Positions 32,334 to 37,813 of a DNA stretch of 37,813 nt are shown in pieces. The stretch's first letter is position 1, and the number at the start of each line of letters is the position of its first letter. Made by a program: the position numbers and the translations under genes. The DNA is from an uncultured Eubacteriales bacterium (GTDB lineage: Bacteria > Bacillota > Clostridia > Oscillospirales > Butyricicoccaceae): positions 1 through 37,813 of the forward strand of contig CAKRRK010000014.1 in assembly GCA_934395135.1 (NCBI GenBank), in the 5' to 3' direction. The notes under the pieces were generated by a model, which was not told the DNA's origin, did not search any database, and worked only from the letters and a program-made list of their open reading frames with translations.

Positions 32334-32699
32334 ATGGCGCGATTTGAGTTCGGAAAGAAAAAAGAAAAAGAGAAATCTTGTTGCTGTTCTTGCAGCTGCA
32401 TAGCGCAAACTCCTGCAAAGGATACCAATGCTTGTTGCAGTGAAACGGCGGAGGGTATTTGCTGTATGAAGGTGTTGGGTGCAGGATGCAAATCTTGTCG
32501 CGAGCAGTATGAAAACGCAAAGAAAGCGGTTGCTAACATGGATTTACCCGTAGAGGTTGAGTACATTACCGAGATGGAACAAGCAATGCAGTATGGAGTA
32601 ATGCGTATGCCGGCAATCGTGATCAACGAAAAGGTTGTTGCAATGGGGAAAGTGTTGAAAATAGCAGAGGTAGAAGCTCTTTTGAGGAAGTATTTATGA
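32334..32699 (+). CDS. Cys-rich protein with TM0996-type thioredoxin fold
   Basis: A 121-aa cytoplasmic protein. Residues about 45-121 are the small thioredoxin-like domain of the redox-active disulfide protein 2 (TM0996/MTH895) family: VLGAGCKSCREQYENAKKAV with the CxxC pair, then YGVMRMPAIVINEKVVAMGK with the cis-Pro loop. The N-terminal 44 residues are unusual, with a Lys/Glu stretch and then nine cysteines in CCCSCSC, ACC and ICC groups. TTAGGAGGGT precedes the ATG. It follows the permease by 16 nt. These domains commonly accompany DUF318 permeases. The extra cysteines suggest metal or metalloid binding, by inference. Confidence 0.88.
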   Translation: MARFEFGKKKEKEKSCCCSCSCIAQTPAKDTNACCSETAEGICCMKVLGAGCKSCREQYENAKKAVANMDLPVEVEYITEMEQAMQYGVMRMPAIVINEKVVAMGKVLKIAEVEALLRKYL

Positions 32700-32887
32700 G
32701 TGAATGTTCAAAAGTGAAAGAATGTATCTGCCCGAAAACCTCTTGCAAAAATCACGGAAAATGCTGCGCATGTGTAATGAAGCATAGAGAAACGGATAGT
32801 TTGCCATATTGCCTGTTTCCCGACAACAACGGAGATAAATCCAATAGAAATCATTATGAAACGTTGAAGAAGAGATTTGAAAAGTAA
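32696..32887 (+). CDS. Small Cys-rich protein (DUF6485-like)
   Basis: A 63-aa protein with the pattern CICPKTSCKNHGKCCACVMK and then SLPYCLFP. The eight or so cysteines and the NHGKCC core suggest a small metal-binding module; I compare it with the DUF6485 group from memory. Its ATG overlaps the stop of the preceding gene (ATGA), so it belongs to the ArsR operon. A shorter paralogue is at 33268-33396. Function is unknown. Confidence 0.8.
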   Translation: MSECSKVKECICPKTSCKNHGKCCACVMKHRETDSLPYCLFPDNNGDKSNRNHYETLKKRFEK

Positions 32888-32923
32888 AACAAACGGCAGA
32901 TTTGAAAAGTTATTTGTTAGAGA

Positions 32924-32957
32924 ACCCCCAATTGTGAGATGCACAATTAGGGAGTTA
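32924..32957 (+). other. Hairpin downstream of the ArsR operon
   Basis: CCCCAATTGTG and CACAATTAGGG pair around AGATG with flanking AAC/GTT also pairable. There is no T run, so it is a weak terminator or a processing site. The rest of 32888-33233 holds no gene I can support. Confidence 0.4.
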
Positions 32958-33267
32958 CAGAAAGGAAATTTTTGGACCGCCAAATTTCTTGCAAGGAAAG
33001 CCTACATAAAAAGAAAACAAGTTTGCTCGTAATAAGCGGACACTTTGCGGTGCGCCCATAGGAAAAAGGCCGGTGGGGCAGCAGATGCATTGCTTCATAG
33101 AACGCCAAATCCGGCAGAAAACGGCCGTGGAAACGACTTTGGCGTTGTGCCTTGCGCCGTCTCAGGAATGGGAAGATGATAAAATAGAAAAAAGACAGCA
33201 GGAATTTACAATGCTTTTTTGTCGTTTTTTTGCTATAATGGAAGTATCATTAGGGAGGTGACGCAAA

Positions 33268-33396
33268 ATGGTTTGTGAAAACAAACATCCATGTCCGTGC
33301 ACGGCGGATTGCCCAAACCATGGGAAATGCTGCGATTGTGTTGCAAATCATGTGAAAATCGGTGGACTTCCGGCATGTCTCCGGGAAAAGAAATAA
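33268..33396 (+). CDS. Second small Cys-rich protein (DUF6485-like paralogue)
   Basis: A 42-aa reading frame beginning MVCENKHPCPCTADCPNHGK and continuing CCDCVANHVKIGGLPACL. It shares the spacing CPC-x3-C-x-NHGKCC-x-CV-x2-H and LP-x-CL with the protein at 32696-32887 but lacks its C-terminal tail. GGGAGGTGA lies 7 nt before the ATG, and TATAAT sits at 33234-33239 about 30 nt upstream, so it is an independent unit. A perfect terminator follows. The conserved pattern makes it a real gene despite its size; its function is unknown, metal binding being the obvious guess. Confidence 0.8.
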   Translation: MVCENKHPCPCTADCPNHGKCCDCVANHVKIGGLPACLREKK

Positions 33397-33407
33397 AAGT
33401 ACACAAA

Positions 33408-33441
33408 AACCCGGCGGGATCAAACTTCCCCGCCGGGTTTT
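33408..33441. terminator. Bidirectional terminator
   Basis: AACCCGGCGGG and CCCGCCGGGTT arms with a 10-nt loop, T run on the right and A run on the left, between two converging genes. Confidence 0.85.
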
Positions 33442-33677
33442 TATAATCCTCTGCTTTTAAAAACACCCTGCAAAATACAGACGGCCAAAAAAAGAATGGT
33501 GCAGATTGTACAGACCAACTGGCAGCGGAACATGCGCTGCTGCCGGCGACGGGTTTGCTCCGTGTCATTTTTCCCGGAGCGGATTCCGGCGGTGGCGATA
33601 TCGTACCGGATGCGGAAGAAGAGGGAAGCCGCACCGGAGAGCAGGAATAGCAACAAGGTGATATTTTGTGCGCCCAT
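33441..33677 (-). CDS. Small two-helix membrane protein of unknown function
   Basis: A 78-aa protein beginning MGAQNITLLLFLLSGAASLF, with one membrane helix at about residues 5-22, a short charged Arg/Lys-rich loop, and a second helix near the C-terminus (CQLVCTICTILFLAVCILQG). GGGAGG lies 8 nt before the ATG at 33677; the ATG at 33683 is too close to it. It lies downstream of secG on the same strand, after a weak terminator. I do not recognise the family. Confidence 0.65.
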   Translation of the reverse strand: MGAQNITLLLFLLSGAASLFFRIRYDIATAGIRSGKNDTEQTRRRQQRMFRCQLVCTICTILFLAVCILQGVFKSRGL

Positions 33678-33694
33678 AACCATATCCTCCCAAT

Positions 33695-33726
33695 GATAAA
33701 AGCGGACAGAAAACAATCTGTCCGCT
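33695..33726 (-). terminator. Probable terminator of secG
   Basis: On the minus strand AGCGGACAGA pairs with TCTGTCCGCT and is followed by TTTATC. The short T run makes it a weak terminator that may allow read-through into the small membrane protein. Confidence 0.55.
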
Positions 33727-33743
33727 GAAAAGGCAACCAAAGA

Positions 33744-33977
33744 TTAACCGATAATATTTAAAATCAAAGCGCATACGACAAACGCAATGGCAATAATAAC
33801 AGTTAATTTGCTTAAAATGGCGTCAATCCCTCTGGCTTTGTTTTTGCCAAGGAACGATTCCGCCGCGCCGCCGACAATCGAACCGCTCAGATTGTTGGAA
33901 GCCCCATGCTGCAATAAAATTGTAATGACCAAGAACAGACTTGCAATTAACATAATAATTGAGATAGCAAGAACCAT
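33744..33977 (-). CDS. secG: Preprotein translocase subunit SecG
   Basis: A 77-aa inner-membrane subunit of the SecYEG channel, with two membrane helices. It begins MVLAISIIMLIASLFLVITI and continues LLQHGASNNLSGSIVGGAAE and SFLGKNKARGIDAILSKLTV, the SecG core. The ATG at 33977 follows GGGAGG by 9 nt on the minus strand; an upstream TTG would add only two residues. Confidence 0.95.
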   Translation of the reverse strand: MVLAISIIMLIASLFLVITILLQHGASNNLSGSIVGGAAESFLGKNKARGIDAILSKLTVIIAIAFVVCALILNIIG

Positions 33978-34204
33978 TTTCAAAATCCTCCCAGTGTATG
34001 ATAAACGATACCCTAATACAAACTCTTTTCGATACGCAAAAAATTATAACACAAAAAAACACATAATTCAATAGGTTTTTATAAAGTTATCTGGGAAAAC
34101 CGGGAAAGAATCCAGCGGAACCGAAAACAGATTCCCACGCTCTTTGCAACGGGGCGTCCGACAGACGGAACTTAAAAGCGGAAGGTTTCTTCCTGGGCAC
34201 GAAA

Positions 34205-34933
34205 TTAAAATTCCTTGTTAAAATCTGCGGAAATCAGGCGGTTGAATTTCTGCGGGTCGTGCCAGTAGCATCCCTCGCAGTTTACCGAATCAAAGTCCCC
34301 CATGGTAAAGGACTCTTTGTAGCCAAGCCGGCGGGCGTCAAAACGCCGGCCGGTTTCCTTGCACTGCCTGCAGTGGGCGCGTTTGGCGTTATTCGCCGCT
34401 TTGGACATGGCCTGAAAGTCAGAAAGCCGCTGCGTTTGGGTGTCTTCCAGCTCTTTGTCGTTGTATTTTCCGTTTTTGTGGTCGATTTCAATATTGGTGC
34501 CAACGTCCAGAATGACGCACTTTTTTGTTTTTAAAGAGGAAACAATCCAGTCCGCAATACCGCGGTATTTTTCCGTCTGTTTCTTGTTTTTGCCATCCAA
34601 TCGAATGGAATAAATGGATCCGTTTTGCTTTTTTCGGGCAATGATGAATTCTTTTCCCAAAGGACTGACGTCGCTTCTGCACCAATCGCCGCCGTTGGTG
34701 GTTTGAAAAGAAGGATGCAGCCGAATGAGATCCGCCATCAGGATTTCGCGGGTATAGCCTTCCTCGTTGGGCATGCTGTAACATAAAAAAATCTCTTTCA
34801 GCAGGGAACCGGTGAGCTGATAGTCTGCGAGATAGGCGTCGACGTATTCTTTCAGCGCTTCCCCGGAAAGCCGGACGGACCGGAGATAGTCAATATGCGC
34901 ATCCCGTTGCTTGTTGGATAATTTTTTCTGCAT
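34205..34933 (-). CDS. HNH-type restriction-like endonuclease
   Basis: A 242-aa protein with a C-terminal HNH (beta-beta-alpha metal) nuclease region: NIEIDHKNGKYND supplies the catalytic His-containing strand and AMSKAANNAKRAHCRQC the Asn-containing helix. Two CxxC pairs (CRQC and CEGC) probably hold structural zinc, as in several HNH restriction enzymes. The N-terminal half is helical and includes PSFQTTNGGDWCRSDVSPLG, a possible specificity part. AAGGAGG precedes the ATG. No DNA methyltransferase is visible in the window, so it is either an orphan restriction enzyme, a modification-dependent nuclease or part of an unrecognised defence pair with the upstream gene. The nuclease fold is likely; the target is unknown. 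Confidence 0.7.
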   Translation of the reverse strand: MQKKLSNKQRDAHIDYLRSVRLSGEALKEYVDAYLADYQLTGSLLKEIFLCYSMPNEEGYTREILMADLIRLHPSFQTTNGGDWCRSDVSPLGKEFIIARKKQNGSIYSIRLDGKNKKQTEKYRGIADWIVSSLKTKKCVILDVGTNIEIDHKNGKYNDKELEDTQTQRLSDFQAMSKAANNAKRAHCRQCKETGRRFDARRLGYKESFTMGDFDSVNCEGCYWHDPQKFNRLISADFNKEF

Positions 34934-34963
34934 AGAGCAGCACTTCCTCCTTTATGAGAACAA

Positions 34964-35007
34964 AAAAAGGCTGTTTTTACAACGAACAGAAGAAAAACAA
35001 CCTTTTT
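34964..35007 (-). terminator. Terminator of the 35014-35535 gene
   Basis: On the minus strand AAAAAGGTTGTTTTT pairs with AAAAACAGCCTTTTT (one wobble) around a 14-nt loop and ends in a T run. It lies between the two minus-strand genes. Confidence 0.75.
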
Positions 35008-35013
35008 AAAAAC

Positions 35014-35535
35014 CTAAAGCTGAACCTTTTCAAATCTGGATTTCATAGTAACGCCGTTTCGGTCGAAATAGAGTTTTCGGGTCCCAAAGTCCACCACAAC
35101 AATCCGGCCCACAAGCCAGCCAAATCCCTGCAGCTGCTTGTATTTTATTTCGTAATTGTATTTCTTTAAAGGTTTAACCAGGCCTGGATCCATTTTATTG
35201 GTAAAGATAATCATACCAAGAAAGGAAAAGTCATGCTCCGGATCGGTATAGTCGATGAGTTCGCTTTTCGCTTTATGGAATACAGTCTCAATGGTTTTTA
35301 AGGTTGCACCGTTAAATTCTTCGCAGTAATCTACAAAACAAAATTCTGAACATTTGGAAAATTTTTTGGTTTTTAATCCCAGAAAATTTTTTTTCCTCGA
35401 TTCGTTTTTAAAGGTGATCAATGCAGGATAGGATTTGCCGTCATATTCATAGTCATGTATGGTTTCAAGTTCCGGCGGAAGGTCGCTTTTGATAACCTCA
35501 AGAATTTCTTCCGCTTTGGTGGTAAGGTTGGACAT
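35014..35535 (-). CDS. Hypothetical protein, 173 aa
   Basis: I do not recognise this protein. It is soluble, mixed alpha/beta, with no signal or membrane segment. It begins MSNLTTKAEEILEVIKSDLP and ends with beta-rich sequence (LVGRIVVVDFGTRKLYFDRN). A basic patch (KNESRKKNFLGLKTKKFSKC) lies in the first half. The ATG follows CGGAGGA by about 9 nt, and a good promoter lies upstream, so the gene is likely expressed. It precedes an HNH endonuclease gene on the same strand, though a hairpin terminator separates them. Confidence 0.75.
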   Translation of the reverse strand: MSNLTTKAEEILEVIKSDLPPELETIHDYEYDGKSYPALITFKNESRKKNFLGLKTKKFSKCSEFCFVDYCEEFNGATLKTIETVFHKAKSELIDYTDPEHDFSFLGMIIFTNKMDPGLVKPLKKYNYEIKYKQLQGFGWLVGRIVVVDFGTRKLYFDRNGVTMKSRFEKVQL

Positions 35536-35570
35536 GATATTGAGTTCCTCCGAGGTTTATTTGTATCGTC

Positions 35571-35599
35571 ATTATACTATAAAGGTGGAAGCAACACAA
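35571..35599 (-). promoter_or_regulatory. Promoter of the hypothetical gene
   Basis: On the minus strand TTGTGT (35594-35599) and TATAAT (35571-35576) are 17 nt apart, about 35 nt before the start codon. Confidence 0.7.
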
Positions 35600-35704
35600 G
35601 AGATGCATAGAAATAATTTTATTTTTCATTCCATAATTTGTATCTTTTCCACAATATTCGGAAGAAGAAGTTGGTTATTCATATAAATTTTACAATTGGC
35701 TTCC

Positions 35705-35734
35705 TTGACACTCTGTAACAGCGGGACGTATAAT
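35705..35734 (+). promoter_or_regulatory. Promoter of the efflux operon
   Basis: Consensus TTGACA at 35705-35710 and TATAAT at 35729-35734, spacing 18 nt. Confidence 0.8.
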
Positions 35735-35744
35735 AAGGATGCGT

Positions 35745-35756
35745 CCGACCGGTCGG
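35745..35756. promoter_or_regulatory. Palindromic operator, TetR type
   Basis: A perfect 12-bp palindrome CCGACCGGTCGG begins 11 nt after the -10 box, followed by an extra TCGG half-site. GACCG/CGGTC palindromes at this position are typical of TetR-family repressors of efflux genes. No TetR gene is in the window; it may lie beyond the right end. Confidence 0.6.
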
Positions 35757-35784
35757 TCGGGAAGTTTTTTTTACAGAGGGAGGA

Positions 35785-37002
35785 ATGGATTGGGCCAAAA
35801 TGGCCGAATCTGCGGATATGAAAAAAATGATTGCATGGGTCCTTGCGTGCTGTATGCTGACGACGGCGGCGTTCGCCGCGGAACCGCCGGCATCGGCGGC
35901 AGGCGATGCGCCGCAGGACGACGGCGTGTTTTATTACAGTCAGATCCGGGAACGCCTGTGTGAAGGCAACCAGACCGTGTTGTCCTTGTTGGATAACAAA
36001 GCGCGGGTAGACGCGCTGGACCGGGAAAAAGCGTATGATGATTTGCTGGAACTTTATAACGGTATGACAGACTATATCTGGGCAATTCGGGTGGGGTATA
36101 TGGACGGCGACCTTTACGGACTGAAATCCACGCAGGAAAGCCTGGAGGAACAGCTGGAAGCGCTGAAGGAAGAGGAGTATGCCAAGACGTACCAGGAAAG
36201 CATTCATCAAATTGATTACGGCATTCATCAGATTGTTATGGCGGCGCAGAATGTGTATACCACCATTATCAGCCTGGAGCAAAATTATGAGACCGCGCAG
36301 CGGGGATATGAGACAATGGCAAGAAACCTGGAGGTTTCCAGAAAAATGCATGACCTTGGAATGATGTCCCAAATGGACTTGATTGCCCTGGAGAATCAGG
36401 CGGCCAGCATAGAAAGCCAGGTGGCATCGTTAGAATTTGCGATTTCTTCCGCCAAAGACGGTATGAAGCTTTTGATTGGCGATACCGGGGAGGAGGAACT
36501 GGTGTTAAGCGGAGATCTGTTGGTTTCTCCGGAGCAGCTGCAGGAGATGAAGCTTGCGGAAGATACTCAGAAAGGCCTGGACAATAATTTGGAATATTAC
36601 AACGCGAAGGAATCGGTGGAAGATTTGAAGGAAACGCTGGACGACACCAAGGGCACCGGCTATAAAAAGCAGATGGCGCAGAAGGAATATGACGCGGCGG
36701 TGCATTCTATGCAGAACATCGAACTCACGTTCCGCCAGAGCGCAAAAACGCTGTATCAGACAGTACAGGAGAAAAATCGCCTTTTGACGGTGGCAAAGGA
36801 AGCACAGAAAACCCAGGAGCAGTTGTTCTCGGTCAGCGAGAAAAAATTTCAGCTGGGGATGATTTCCAAATTGGATTATCAGGCGGCAGAAGATTCCCGG
36901 AAGGAAGCACAGCAGGCGGTAGACGCCGCGGAGCTGGCGCTGTTTCAGGCATATCAGGCGTATGACTGGGTGCAGTACGGCATTGCTTCCTCTGCAGCAT
37001 AA
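35785..37002 (+). CDS. TolC-like efflux protein of a Gram-positive type
   Basis: A 405-aa secreted protein of the outer-membrane-efflux (TolC) family. A signal sequence (MKKMIAWVLACCMLTTAAFA) is followed by long heptad-rich coiled coils typical of TolC, such as LEVSRKMHDLGMMSQMDLIA and KKFQLGMISKLDYQAAEDSR, the two equivalent positions of the internal TolC repeat. The start is uncertain: ATG 35785 is only 1-2 nt from GGGAGG, while ATG 35818 opens directly at the signal peptide but lacks a clear site. It starts the operon with the HlyD-like adaptor. In a monoderm cell it cannot be an outer-membrane channel in the usual sense and may be a wall-side coiled-coil partner. Confidence 0.82.
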   Translation: MDWAKMAESADMKKMIAWVLACCMLTTAAFAAEPPASAAGDAPQDDGVFYYSQIRERLCEGNQTVLSLLDNKARVDALDREKAYDDLLELYNGMTDYIWAIRVGYMDGDLYGLKSTQESLEEQLEALKEEEYAKTYQESIHQIDYGIHQIVMAAQNVYTTIISLEQNYETAQRGYETMARNLEVSRKMHDLGMMSQMDLIALENQAASIESQVASLEFAISSAKDGMKLLIGDTGEEELVLSGDLLVSPEQLQEMKLAEDTQKGLDNNLEYYNAKESVEDLKETLDDTKGTGYKKQMAQKEYDAAVHSMQNIELTFRQSAKTLYQTVQEKNRLLTVAKEAQKTQEQLFSVSEKKFQLGMISKLDYQAAEDSRKEAQQAVDAAELALFQAYQAYDWVQYGIASSAA

Positions 37003-37014
37003 GGAGAGACTGGA

Positions 37015-37813
37015 ATGAAAAAAACAAAAAGGCTGCTGGCCCTTGCAGTTGCCGGCAGTATACTGCTGAGTTTTGCCGGCTGCGGCGCGCAGGAGGAAGA
37101 AACGGCGGAGGAGGAAGCGCAGGGGACGCCGGTAGAAGTTATGACGGTGGAGTCTGGAAGCATTGCCAACGAAAGCCGGCTTGCGGGCAAAGTGATTGCA
37201 AAAGACGAGGTATCTATTTTTACACCTCTGCCGGCGGAAGTAACCAGCGTGGACGTTTCCATCGGCGATACTGTGACAGACGGGCAGAAGCTGTTCTCGG
37301 TGGATCCGTCGGATTATCAGGACAATTATAAAAATGTCAGCGAAGAATACCAGCGGACAAAGGCGTTGTATGACGAACAGATTCAAATGGCGCAGCAGGC
37401 GGTGACCAATACCAAAACCGTGTACGAGGAGCAGCTGCGGCAGGCCAGGGAGTCCGTGGAAAATTTAAAAGCGCTGTATGAAATCGGCGCCGCGGCAAAG
37501 ACGGATCTGGACAGTGCGGAGTCCTCCCTGACGCAGCTGGAAATTACAGCGGACAATGCCAACTGGCAGGCAGAAGTTGCCTTGCAGCAAACCCAGACAA
37601 CGGCAAAAAATACCCTTGCAACCTATGAGCAAAATTTAAAGACATTGTCAGATTCCATTGCAGACTGCAACGCGGTAAAGGCCACGATTTCCGGGGTTGT
37701 CACCGCGGTCAACGTGACAAAAGGCAGTATGGCGAGCCAGCAGATGGCGGCAGTGACCAGTGCCGGCACCCCGCGGACGCAGGTGCTGGGTTCTGGTTCG
37801 GAAACGGGAGTGC
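37015..37813 (+). CDS. HlyD/RND-type efflux adaptor lipoprotein (partial)
   Basis: The first 266 codons of a membrane-fusion protein; the gene runs off the right end. It begins MKKTKRLLALAVAGSILLSF with the lipobox FAGC, then an acidic tether. A first beta-barrel/lipoyl half follows (GSIANESRLAGKVIAKDEVS, EVTSVDVSIGDTVTDGQKLF), then a long coiled-coil hairpin (AQQAVTNTKTVYEEQLRQAR), and the second lipoyl half (CNAVKATISGVVTAVNVTKG). AAGGAGAG precedes the ATG at 37015, 12 nt after the TolC-like gene. A MacB-type or RND pump would be expected next. Confidence 0.88.
   Translation, partial: MKKTKRLLALAVAGSILLSFAGCGAQEEETAEEEAQGTPVEVMTVESGSIANESRLAGKVIAKDEVSIFTPLPAEVTSVDVSIGDTVTDGQKLFSVDPSDYQDNYKNVSEEYQRTKALYDEQIQMAQQAVTNTKTVYEEQLRQARESVENLKALYEIGAAAKTDLDSAESSLTQLEITADNANWQAEVALQQTQTTAKNTLATYEQNLKTLSDSIADCNAVKATISGVVTAVNVTKGSMASQQMAAVTSAGTPRTQVLGSGSETGV

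Noticed and set aside
36505..37386. 293-codon minus-strand open frame opposite the efflux genes
   Set aside because: It spans the junction of two plus-strand genes with clear signal peptides and ribosome binding sites; it is a codon shadow.

Overview
The window looks like chromosomal DNA from an anaerobic, monoderm Firmicute of the Clostridia type. The evidence is the ctsR-mcsA-mcsB-clpC operon, a pyruvate phosphate dikinase, an rpsF-ssb-rpsR operon, a two-cluster clostridial ferredoxin, an oxygen-sensitive (radical SAM) sulfatase maturase and good sigma-A promoters with strong Shine-Dalgarno sites. I cannot name the genus. No rRNA, tRNA or CRISPR array was seen.

Layout. (1) 1-5969, core-like DNA of moderate GC: a Nim-type flavin/heme-binding protein, a Cof-type HAD phosphatase overlapping a ZIP metal transporter, an HD-domain phosphohydrolase, rpsF-ssb-rpsR, and a convergent secreted trypsin-like protease with an SLH-like N-terminus. 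(2) About 5970-21200, an accessory block that is visibly more AT-rich and flanked by decayed genes. It opens with a relic of a large serine recombinase. It then carries a YesM/YesN-type two-component pair, an SsuABC/TauABC-like ABC importer with two different permeases and two different ATPases, a cytoplasmic Cys-type sulfatase, its anaerobic maturase and a two-domain CHR-family transporter. It ends with relics of a QueG-like Fe-S protein and an AraC regulator. (3) 21245-30410, core-like again: an inositol-dehydrogenase-like oxidoreductase, a ferredoxin, the CtsR-controlled protein-arginine-phosphorylation/ClpC operon with two clear CtsR operators, and ppdK. (4) 30411-33440: a hairpin-rich stretch without a gene, then an ArsR-controlled metalloid-type cluster (regulator, DUF318/ArsP-like permease, Cys-rich thioredoxin-fold protein, small Cys-rich protein) and a second, tiny paralogue of that last protein. 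(5) 33441-35535, minus strand: a small membrane protein, secG, an HNH-type endonuclease without a visible methyltransferase, and an unrecognised 173-aa protein. (6) 35705-37813: a promoter with a palindromic TetR-type operator driving a TolC-like protein and an HlyD-like lipoprotein adaptor that runs off the window.

The most interesting unit is 7201-19634. Read as one pathway, an external signal is sensed by the kinase/regulator pair, a small sulfate ester or sulfonate-like molecule is bound by the lipoprotein and imported, the unexported sulfatase hydrolyses it in the cytoplasm after formylglycine maturation by the neighbouring radical SAM enzyme, and the CHR-family permease could expel the released sulfate. 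The two ATPases have complementary defects: one has lost the H-loop histidine and has an altered Walker A, the other has lost the ABC signature. Together they would form one canonical and one degenerate ATP site, which is unusual for an importer of this family. The substrate, the sulfate-export role and the asymmetric ATPase mechanism are inferences from gene content and motifs.
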